Origin: Streptomyces sp. ISL-36
Lineage (GTDB): Bacteria; Actinomycetota; Actinomycetes; Streptomycetales; Streptomycetaceae
Assembly (NCBI RefSeq): GCF_018614205.1
Contig: NZ_JAGGOS010000027.1
Span: forward strand, 1-64,000
Direction: 5' to 3'
Length of the DNA stretch: 64,000 nucleotides
Part shown: piece after piece, positions 57,668 to 64,000 of the stretch
Layout: each line of letters opens with the position of its first letter
How positions within the stretch are numbered: position 1 is the first letter of the stretch
The notes under the pieces: model-generated
The model's input: the letters and a program-made list of their open reading frames with translations, nothing else
The model's database searches: none
What the model was told of the DNA's origin: nothing
Program-made: the position numbers and the translations under genes

Positions 57668-59839
57668 TCAGTCGATGAGGGTGGTGGGGTCGCCGGCGCC
57701 GGTGGAGCCGGGGCGGCGGCCGGTGTGGTGGGCGAGCACGACGGCGTCCAGGTCCTCGAGGGCGGCGAGGATTTCCCCGACGGGCCGGCGGCGGAGGTTG
57801 GTGTCGATCGCCTGGTCCAGGTCGGGCACGCCGGCGGGGTTGTCGTAGTGGGCGAACAGTTCCTCGACCGGCAGGCCGCGAACGCGGAAGGGTTTGGTCG
57901 GGGTGCCGTTCAAATTGATCGACATGACGTAGTGGTATTTCGGGAGCCCGGTGATGGTCTCCGGCGTGACGTGTCCGTTCCACCGCCGGGCGACGAAAGC
58001 GGCCTCGTCGAAGTCGGCCGCGCAGGTGGAGAGCAGGGACTGGTTCTGCAGCAGTGACTGCCGGGTGATTGCCGACAGGCGCAGCGCCATCTGCGTCATG
58101 CCGATGAACCGCACCTCGTACTTGCGCAGCTGCTCGGCGATGGCGGCGAGGAAGCCCTTCGACGAGGAGTCCAGGGCGGTGAGCTCATCGCCCCAGGCCC
58201 AGAACGTCCTGCGCTCGTCGCGTGGGGTGTCCTGGCGGGACAGGCCGGCGCGGTGCAGATCGTGGATGAGCAGGCAGGAGACAAGAGCGTCGCTCTCGCT
58301 GCCCGACGGGCAGACGAACACGACACGACTGGTATCCATCGCCGTGCGGACGTCGTAGGCGGAGCGTGGGCTGCCGAAGAAGGCCTGCAGGGCCTGGGAG
58401 GTGTCGAGCCGGTCGATGGCGTAGGTGACGGTCGGCACGGCGTCATTGGCGAGCTTCGGGAACGTCTTTTCCCAGTAGTCGCGCACTCGCTGCGGCAGCT
58501 TCGGCAGCAGGGCCTCGCGCCACTCTTCATCCGTCAGCCAGCTCCGCAGCTGGAACAGGGTGCACTGGGCGTCGAGTTCACCGGCCTGGACCGCCTGGTG
58601 GTTGAGGAGCGCCAGGGCCTGGGCGCCGCGGGCGAGGATGGTCCGGGCGCGCGGGGCGCTGTCGCCCCAGTCCTGGGCGGCGGCGATGCCCTCGGTGACC
58701 GAGCGGACGACGTCCTTCACGGCGCTGAGGGAGCGGCCCTCCATGGACAGCGGATTCCAGGACGCCACCAGCTGGTCCGGCTCGGAGTGGGCCAGGTTGA
58801 TCTCCCAAACGCGTGAGGCGATGTGGGGGTGGGCCAGGTACGGCTTCGCCCGCACCCATCCCTCGCCGTGCGGGTCGAGGAACCAGGTTCCGTATCCGGA
58901 GTGGGCCATGGCGATGCACTGCACCAGCGCGGCCTCGGTCTTGCCGTGGCCGGACTTGCCCAGCTGCAGGCCGAAAAGGAGGTCTTTCACCCGGGCGGCG
59001 CCGATCCGCTCGCGGCCGTCGGAGTAGATGACGGCGCCGAGCGGCACCAGGTGCCGCTGGCCGGTGTAGACGGGCAGGTCCGACGGCGCCGGGGGGACCA
59101 GGCCGCCGGAGCGCACCACGCTGGAGGCGCGGCACTTCACGGTCGGCGGCTTGAGGAAGCCGGCCAACTCCGGAACGGTCAGCCACTGCCGCTTGCGGGG
59201 GGCGAACTCGCCGGTGGCGAAGCGCCGGTCGAAGTGGGCGATCCGGCAGCGGGTGCGCGGGCGGCGGGGCTTGAGGTAGTTCTCCCCGGAGGTGGCGGCG
59301 AACGCGGCGAGCAGCTGGTTCATGCGGGCCAGAGCGGCCTGCGGGTGCGCGGCCTCGGTGCGCAGCAGCAGCTGTACCGCGAACACCGCGCCGGCCGAGG
59401 GCTCGAACTTGCCGACGCCGTCGCGAAGGTCGGTCATGCGGGGCAGACGCTCGCCGCGGCCGCTGGCTGTCTTGCCGCCGGACCAGGCGGCGGTGACCGA
59501 GCCCCACACTCCTCCCCCGCCGAGGCCGCCGGTCAGGCGCTCGCCGTACGCGGAGGGACCGCGGCGCTTGGATTGGGCGAGCAGCCGGCGCCGGCGCCTG
59601 GCGAGATGCCGTTCCCGGACGGGGACCACGTCCAGGACGACATCGGCGCGCTCGCCGGCCTCGGTGCGTACCGAAGCCATGGCGGCGGCCAGTTGCTGGA
59701 GCGGATCGGGGTTGAGGCCGAGGGATGCCAGCGGCTTCTGGTCGCCCATGGCCACAGTGAGCTCGGCGCGCTGCACGTAGCGGCGGGCGGGCGGCCGGGG
59801 GGCGGCGGTGGGCTTGGTGAAGTCGACGGTGGCGGTCAC
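57668..59839 (-). CDS. TraG/VirB4-like conjugation ATPase
   Basis: 723 residues from a GTG overlapping the preceding stop. A basic N-terminal 230 residues with a Gly-rich insert precede the ATPase. The P-loop is LLFGLQLGKSGHGKTEAAL, then TWFLDPHGEGW, and RRTFWAWGDELTALD as Walker B. The end region (QNQSLLSTCAADFDEAAFVARRWNG) resembles type IV coupling proteins and VirB4-type ATPases. It would move DNA or protein through the membrane using the adjacent membrane protein as anchor. The window holds no relaxase, so transfer may need further genes. Confidence 0.8.
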   Translation of the reverse strand: MTATVDFTKPTAAPRPPARRYVQRAELTVAMGDQKPLASLGLNPDPLQQLAAAMASVRTEAGERADVVLDVVPVRERHLARRRRRLLAQSKRRGPSAYGERLTGGLGGGGVWGSVTAAWSGGKTASGRGERLPRMTDLRDGVGKFEPSAGAVFAVQLLLRTEAAHPQAALARMNQLLAAFAATSGENYLKPRRPRTRCRIAHFDRRFATGEFAPRKRQWLTVPELAGFLKPPTVKCRASSVVRSGGLVPPAPSDLPVYTGQRHLVPLGAVIYSDGRERIGAARVKDLLFGLQLGKSGHGKTEAALVQCIAMAHSGYGTWFLDPHGEGWVRAKPYLAHPHIASRVWEINLAHSEPDQLVASWNPLSMEGRSLSAVKDVVRSVTEGIAAAQDWGDSAPRARTILARGAQALALLNHQAVQAGELDAQCTLFQLRSWLTDEEWREALLPKLPQRVRDYWEKTFPKLANDAVPTVTYAIDRLDTSQALQAFFGSPRSAYDVRTAMDTSRVVFVCPSGSESDALVSCLLIHDLHRAGLSRQDTPRDERRTFWAWGDELTALDSSSKGFLAAIAEQLRKYEVRFIGMTQMALRLSAITRQSLLQNQSLLSTCAADFDEAAFVARRWNGHVTPETITGLPKYHYVMSINLNGTPTKPFRVRGLPVEELFAHYDNPAGVPDLDQAIDTNLRRRPVGEILAALEDLDAVVLAHHTGRRPGSTGAGDPTTLID

Positions 59840-60303
59840 TTTGCCCCCTCGCGGGGTGCGGGGAAGCGGACGGGCTGGATGTCCTTCTGCGCGCGGTGGG
59901 CGCGGACTTCGACCTCGGCAAAGCCTGGCATGGCCAGGACGGCGGCCGCAGTGGCCGGGCCCTCGAGGAAGCAGCGCATTTTGCCGTCCTCGGCGCTGTA
60001 GCGCAGCCGGGCGGCCGAGCCGCGGGCCGGGACGCCCTGAGTGGAATGGTGGACGCGCCCCAGTTGGCGTGCCCAGCGGCCCACTTCCCCTTCGCTCGGG
60101 TCGAAGGTGCTGGTGGGCACGACTTCCAAGGTGACCCGGTCGGCGAGGGCGGCGCGTACGAGGCGGGCGCGCCGGATGGCCCACCAGATCCACACGGCCA
60201 GGGCGACCGGGGAAGCGGCCGCCAGGTACGGGGCTGCGGTACTGGCCCAGGTGCATAGGTTGGCGAGGACTTCGTCGGCGGCCGGCAGGTTGGCGATGTT
60301 CAT
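59836..60303 (-). CDS. Membrane protein partner of the TraG-like ATPase
   Basis: 155 residues. One membrane segment near 25-45 (PYLAAASPVALAVWIWWAIRRARLVRAAL), then a soluble domain (RVTLEVVPTSTFDPSEGEVGRWARQLGRVHHST...RYSAEDGKMRCFLEGPATAAAVLAMPGFAEVEVR). This domain looks like the N-terminal region of Streptomyces transfer ATPases that is fused in other elements. Stop overlaps the ATPase start. First gene of the transfer operon. Confidence 0.65.
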   Translation of the reverse strand: MNIANLPAADEVLANLCTWASTAAPYLAAASPVALAVWIWWAIRRARLVRAALADRVTLEVVPTSTFDPSEGEVGRWARQLGRVHHSTQGVPARGSAARLRYSAEDGKMRCFLEGPATAAAVLAMPGFAEVEVRAHRAQKDIQPVRFPAPREGAK

Positions 60304-60414
60304 GCCGGCCGCCGGGCGGTCATCCGGAGCGCTGGGGTGTCCTGCACGGTGGCCTCCTGATCGGTGCGGGGTGGAACTCCCTTCACCTGGACCAAGTCAG
60401 GCCGTGCGGCCGAT

Positions 60415-60775
60415 TCAGACACCGACCGTGAGACTTTGCAATGCCTTTACATTCGGCGGGCTGCCCAGTCCGGAAGACACCGGTGACACCAGGTGCCTCA
60501 CTCGCCCCAGTGCGGGGTGGGACCGGCGAGCGCGCGGCGCGGAGGCGACCTCGGCGCCGCCCGCGAAGGCGGTGAGTCTCAAGGCCCAGTCCTGGACGTC
60601 AAGGGGTTCGAAGTGCCAGACGAGATCGCCTATGTAGGTGAACCAGTCCTGGCCCATCCGTTGGGGGCGTCGGTCCCGGCGAGGTAGAGGCCGTAGCGGT
60701 ATCGGGTGTCCTCGTCCCAGGTGCGGCCGCGGACTTCCTGGCCGTCGGGTTTCACGTATGCCCCGGCGAGCCAGC
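60415..60775 (-). pseudogene. Hypothetical gene with a frameshift near 60660
   Basis: Reading from 60775 the minus strand gives WLAGAYVKPDGQEVRGRTWDEDT and RYRYGLYLAGTDAPNG, then loses sense; in the next frame MGQDWFTYIGDLVWHFEPLDVQDWALRLTAF follows directly to 60415. The two joined look like one protein. A start codon is not obvious, so the 5' part may be missing as well. Family unknown. Confidence 0.45.
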
Positions 60776-61569
60776 CCTATTTCCGGCGTATTCCGGCTGG
60801 CCTCCTACTGCATCCAGGCGAAGTGCCGGCATCGCGCCGCGTACATGGGCGGGGACCTGCGGTCGTTCGAGGTGCGCACCGGCAGCATCCCGCTCACCGC
60901 GTTCGTGCGCGCCGCGCTCGCGGTCGAGCTGGGCGACTTCACCCTCGCCGACCGGCTTCTGGAGGAGACCGAAGCGCGGTTCGGTCTCCTCCAGAAGCCA
61001 AGGTGCAGGCCGGGCTGCCGGGCTTCAGGGGGTGCGCAGCGGCAGGGCCTGCCGGACCGGTCCGTGTGCGGGTCGGGTCGGGCCGGGGCCGCGTCCGTCG
61101 GCGGGTGGTCGGGGGCAACGGCTGCGGCGGGCTCGGCGCGGGCCTGCGTCGTCACGCCGAGGGTGCCGATCGCGAGTACGGGCAGGCCGAAGGCGAAGGT
61201 GAGCCGGTCGCGCCAGGGCAGCGGGGAGGGCAGGGCATGCCGGGGCGCCGGGCGTAACCCGGGCTCCTCGATGCCGCACCACCGGCCGGTTACGGCTGCG
61301 TGTGAGAGTAGCCCCGTGTGTAGCTCTGGCCCTTGGTTGGCGCCGGGGAAGATCACCAGCGGTCGCCGGGCACGGCTTGGGCCATCTGTTCGAGCTTCGC
61401 AAGCAGGAGTTGGCAGTCGGCTGCAATAAGGGGTCCCCTTCTCGGTGACCGTGCCTGCGGGTGCCGGGTGCGTGAGACGTTCGGCGAACGGCCGGCTTCC
61501 GCCAGGGCAGGGCCGGAACAGCCCTGGCGGGTACCGGGGGGCAGACGAGTCACTAGGGAGGGCGAGGGC
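60776..61569. other. Decayed region
   Basis: No intact gene. On the plus strand a protein-like run (CRHRAAYMGGDLRSFEVRT, FVRAALAVELGDFTLADRLL) ends at the perfect inverted repeat at 60954-60999 and is probably a remnant. On the minus strand 61120-61260 encodes a hydrophobic stretch (PWRDRLTFAFGLPVLAIGTLG) that may come from a membrane protein. Neither has a supported start and stop. Confidence 0.4.
60954..60999. repeat. Perfect 20-bp inverted repeat
   Basis: GGCTTCTGGAGGAGACCGAA at 60954-60973 pairs without mismatch with 60980-60999 across six bases (GCGCGG). It is much stronger than other hairpins here, not at the end of an intact gene, and coincides with the end of a protein-like frame. 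Confidence 0.7.
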
Positions 61570-61989
61570 TTAGGTTTCGCCGCGTGCGGGATTAGGCGTG
61601 GTGAGGTTCCGGACGGCGGAGTCGATGTCCTCACTGGCCGCATCGACTTCCTCCATGTAGAGACGGGCCCATGCAATGCGCTCTTCCTGAACACCGAGGA
61701 TCATGACACCTCGCATCTCAAATCGCGTGGAGTTCTCTCGGTTCCCCTGCCAGCGCCACTCGGTCCACTCCACACCGTCTGCCTCAGCCATGGCCAACGC
61801 CAGAATTTCAGCCCGCAGGTCTGGGAGCGTGCGGAAGAAGACCGACCAGTTTCTGCGGACCTGCTCCCGGCCGTGGAACGCGCGGGCCGGGTGCGCTGGC
61901 TGCTCGCTGCGGTAGTCCTGGTGGAAGCAGTCCACGAAGGCATCTAGATCATGATTGTTGATCGCCTGACAGAGCCGCTCAGCAATCAT
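61570..61989 (-). CDS. NTF2-like (SnoaL-type) protein
   Basis: 139 residues, MIAERLCQAINNHDLDAFVDCFHQDY. The cone-shaped fold is predictable: helices, then FHGREQVRRNWSVFFRTLPDLRAEIL, WTEWRWQGNR and FEMRGVMILGVQEERIAWARLYMEEVD. This is the pattern of SnoaL-like polyketide cyclases and nuclear transport factor 2 domains. Such proteins may be isomerases, hydrolases or simply ligand binders; no polyketide genes are near. Confidence 0.8.
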   Translation of the reverse strand: MIAERLCQAINNHDLDAFVDCFHQDYRSEQPAHPARAFHGREQVRRNWSVFFRTLPDLRAEILALAMAEADGVEWTEWRWQGNRENSTRFEMRGVMILGVQEERIAWARLYMEEVDAASEDIDSAVRNLTTPNPARGET

Positions 61990-63113
61990 TACGGCCTCCC
62001 TCTTTCGCCTTCGCCCTCGCGCCGGGGAAGGGCGGTCGCACCTGCTCTGATGGTGCCACGTACGTCAGCCGCCGGCGCTCAATGACTGGTGCGCGATGCA
62101 ACCGTCGATAGTTCGCTGGGGAGAAGGAATCCTGAACACCCCCAGCAACGTCGGGGGGAGGGACATCGAAACAGGGTGGAGTTATGCAGGTCGTGATACG
62201 CAGGCGCGCGGCGTCGGCCATGTGCGCTTTTGCTGCTTGCGGAGCGTTGGCCGAACCCGCTGTCGCCGGACAAATCACGCCGCCGTCACAGGGGCAGCAG
62301 GCCCAGACGACGTTGGCCGTGGAGTAGGACGAAGGGTGGCTGACCGGCTCTGGTCGCCAAGGCTCCGATCTCGCCGGCCGCCGCCTGACCCGTGTCTCCC
62401 AGCTCGTGGTGAGTGATGGGGAACGGCCTGCACAAACCCTCCAGACCAGCAGAGGATGGCTGCGGCCCCGGGTGATCAGCCATGACGTCCCGGGGCCACT
62501 CTTCACCGGCCGATTGAACCAGGTGAGAGGGGACACGGCCTGCTCCATTGCCGGGCGGACACACAGCGGGCCGCCGACACACCCGCACGGGCGCGTCAGC
62601 CCGTCAACGCGCCGCGCCCCACTAACGACACGGACGCGTCAACCCAGCACGCGGGCCAAAGGCAGCAGAGCACCGCCCCGCGGAGCCTTATAGGCCCGGT
62701 CAGGTGCCGGGGCCCCCGCCTCCGCCGCCCGGCTCACGACACACGAGGAAATCCACCAGCCCAGACAGCCACGTCAGCACGGGGGGGGCCTTCGCCCCCT
62801 CCGCCACCACCCTCGCCAGGGCAGACGCACGGCCGAACCCCCGTGTTGCTCACCGTGTCCGGTCCGCCTCCGCCGCCTCCGCCGCCTCCGCCGGTCCCGC
62901 TGTCAGGCGGGCACAGGCACAGCCGGTAGGCGAAGCCCACCAGGCCGGGGCCGCCGGGGCCGCCGCCACCGCCTCCGCCGGGCGGACAGCAGAACGGATA
63001 CTCTCCTTGGCCACGCAGGCCCAGGAGATCACCACCCACGACAGGGCCCCCGGCGCCCGTCACGGCCGGCGTAGTCCGATCACCCGCATGTGCGACGGCG
63101 GCGCCGTGTGCGG
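61990..63113. other. Noncoding region with low-complexity GC repeats
   Basis: No confident gene apart from the small ORF at 62184. From about 62700 to 63060 the DNA is a CCG/GCC-rich low-complexity stretch (CGCCTCCGCCG repeats near 62870-62900 and 62945-62980). This gives long but meaningless open frames on both strands. Confidence 0.5.
62184..62327 (+). CDS. Possible 47-residue secreted peptide
   Basis: ATG near GGTGGAG; MQVVIRRRAASAMCAFAACG followed by ALAEPAVAGQITPPSQGQQ. A positive n-region, a hydrophobic stretch and an Ala-x-Ala-like site suggest a signal peptide, with a short Gln-rich mature part. It could be the remnant of a longer secreted protein. Evidence is composition and layout only. 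Confidence 0.3.
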   Translation: MQVVIRRRAASAMCAFAACGALAEPAVAGQITPPSQGQQAQTTLAVE

Positions 63114-63863
63114 TCAGCCGACGACCCGGCGGGCCACCAGGACCTTGCCGTGTCCCGCGAGCTTGGCCACCTCCACGACGCGCCCCGGCCGTGGTGCATG
63201 CACGACCAGGCCGTCCCCGATGAACATGGACACGTGCTCAGGGCGGGAGGCGCTGCCCTCGGTGAAGACCAGGTCACCCGGCTGCAGAGCGCCCGCTGGT
63301 ACCGCCCGCCCGTCGTTGATCTGCGTGTACGTGGTGCGCGAGATCTTCACGCCGGCGATGCCGTACGCGCGCTGCATCAGGGAGGAACAGTCGCATCGGT
63401 CGCGGGGGTTGGTGCCGTGCGGGTTGGTGCAGGTGCCTCCCCATTGGTACGCCGTGCCGAGCTGTCCGAGGGCCCATCGGATGGCGTTGCGGACCTGGAG
63501 AGGGGCAGTGACAGGGATCTGGTAGCCCTCGGGCAGGGTGCCAGCAGGGATGTCGCCGTAGTCGATGCCGGCCTGGGTGACACAGTCGGCGCCGAAGCTG
63601 CTGGCGAACGCGGGCGTGCCAGCGGGGCCTGCGGCCGCACCGCCGAGCGTTGGAGCGATGGCCTGCTGCAGCGCGGTGGCCAGCGGTTCGTGCTTGGCGT
63701 AGGCGTTCGGGAAGCCGGACTTCTGCACCTTCTGCGCGGCGACGGTGAGCGGCATGCTCTCCCAGTCCTTGACCGACTTGAGTGCCTTGTAGAACTTCGT
63801 GGACGCGTACACCGGGTCCATGATCTGGCTGCGCGTGCCCCAGCCCTGGGACGGGCGCTGCTG
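63114..63863 (-). CDS. NlpC/P60 cell-wall hydrolase, 5'-truncated
   Basis: About 250 residues remain. The C-terminal 115 residues are NlpC/P60: RNAIRWALGQLGTAYQWGG, the catalytic Cys in DRCDCSSLMQRAYGIAGVKISRTTY, and His in PEHVSMFIG with VVHAPRPG. Before it is a spacer and QQRPSQGWGTRSQIMDPVYASTKFYKAL, the end of a lytic-transglycosylase-like domain common in Streptomyces transfer proteins. Directly upstream of QQRPS the match stops at the junction with ABC-transporter DNA, so start and N-terminal domain are lost. The enzyme would open peptidoglycan for DNA transfer. Confidence 0.75.
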   Translation of the reverse strand, partial: QQRPSQGWGTRSQIMDPVYASTKFYKALKSVKDWESMPLTVAAQKVQKSGFPNAYAKHEPLATALQQAIAPTLGGAAAGPAGTPAFASSFGADCVTQAGIDYGDIPAGTLPEGYQIPVTAPLQVRNAIRWALGQLGTAYQWGGTCTNPHGTNPRDRCDCSSLMQRAYGIAGVKISRTTYTQINDGRAVPAGALQPGDLVFTEGSASRPEHVSMFIGDGLVVHAPRPGRVVEVAKLAGHGKVLVARRVVG

Positions 63864-64000
63864 GCCTCGCCGCGGGTCCTGGTCCTCGACGAGACGACGG
63901 CGAACCTGGACGCGGCGGGGGAGGCGGAACTGACGGCGGCGCTGGCGGCCGCGCACGGTGCGGGGGACCGCACGACCGTGGTGATCGCCCACCGCCCGTC
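63852..64000 (+). CDS. ABC-transporter ATPase fragment
   Basis: The plus strand from 63843 reads, in one open frame to the window end, ALGRALLASPRVLVLDETTANLD, then an AELTAALAAAH segment and TTVVIAHRPS. This covers the helix after the signature, Walker B (VLVLDE), the D-loop (ANLD) and the H-loop His of an ABC ATPase. It has no start here and runs off the window. It overlaps the opposite-strand NlpC/P60 gene through a 12-base shared sequence. Confidence 0.7.

Noticed and set aside
62734..63063. Minus-strand glycine-rich protein (long Gly runs)
   Set aside because: It is a translation of CCG/GCC low-complexity DNA with no start context or domain; the same DNA is open in other frames.

Overview
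The window is high-GC DNA from a Streptomyces-type actinobacterium. It has GTG and TTG starts, dense ATGA and GTGA stop-start overlaps, a Streptomyces subtilisin-inhibitor protein, DUF6083- and DUF6415-like proteins and a Streptomyces-style Tad pilus locus. Iterons, a primase-polymerase/helicase pair, a replication-relaxation protein and a TraG/VirB4-like ATPase, with few core genes, point to a large plasmid or integrated mobile island. No telomere, tRNA, rRNA or CRISPR array was seen.

Layout. 0.6-3.0 kb: a minus-strand operon of a 45-residue peptide, an asparagine-synthetase-like amide-forming enzyme and a GNAT acetyltransferase. 3.1-7.2 kb: hypothetical genes and an accessory DNA sliding clamp (DnaN); a 30-bp identical promoter block precedes both the clamp and the peptide operon. 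7.2-21 kb: small accessory genes (zinc fingers, a PQQ-propeller lipoprotein, GalE, a RelE-like toxin-antitoxin pair, a GIY-YIG-type protein, an RraB-like protein), with an unusual number of apparent frameshifts. 21-35.3 kb: a long minus-strand Tad/Flp pilus operon (lipoprotein, secreted protein, CpaB, TadZ, TadA, TadB, TadC, Flp pilin, two TadE-like, one TadG-like, a giant LysM-BTAD protein, DUF192). 36-38.6 kb: small membrane protein, ECF-like sigma factor and a large regulator with an IclR-like C-terminus. 39.1-45.7 kb: a RiPP-type operon with a 37-residue candidate precursor, TfuA, YcaO, methyltransferase, a GpsA-like dehydrogenase, a small membrane protein and an HTTM-like membrane protein. 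A TPR regulator and a GNAT gene lie divergently. 48-52.5 kb: SSI-like inhibitor, UvrD-type helicase, a zinc-finger gene cut by an ISL3 remnant, and DUF6083. 52.9-60.3 kb: replication and transfer module around an iteron origin (55.83-56.35 kb). 60.3-64 kb: decayed and noncoding DNA, an NTF2-like protein, and a 5'-truncated NlpC/P60 gene fused at a 12-bp microhomology to an ABC-transporter fragment on the opposite strand.

How it fits together. The replication genes, the TraG-like ATPase, the Tad pilus and the NlpC/P60 hydrolase form a plausible maintenance, transfer and surface-adhesion set. Two peptide-modification loci are the most distinctive cargo. The YcaO-TfuA operon probably installs thioamide or azoline groups, and pairs unusually with a GpsA homologue and an HTTM-like protein. 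The peptide/AsnB/GNAT operon shares its promoter with the accessory clamp, which suggests co-regulation and perhaps clamp-based self-protection; that last step is inference only.
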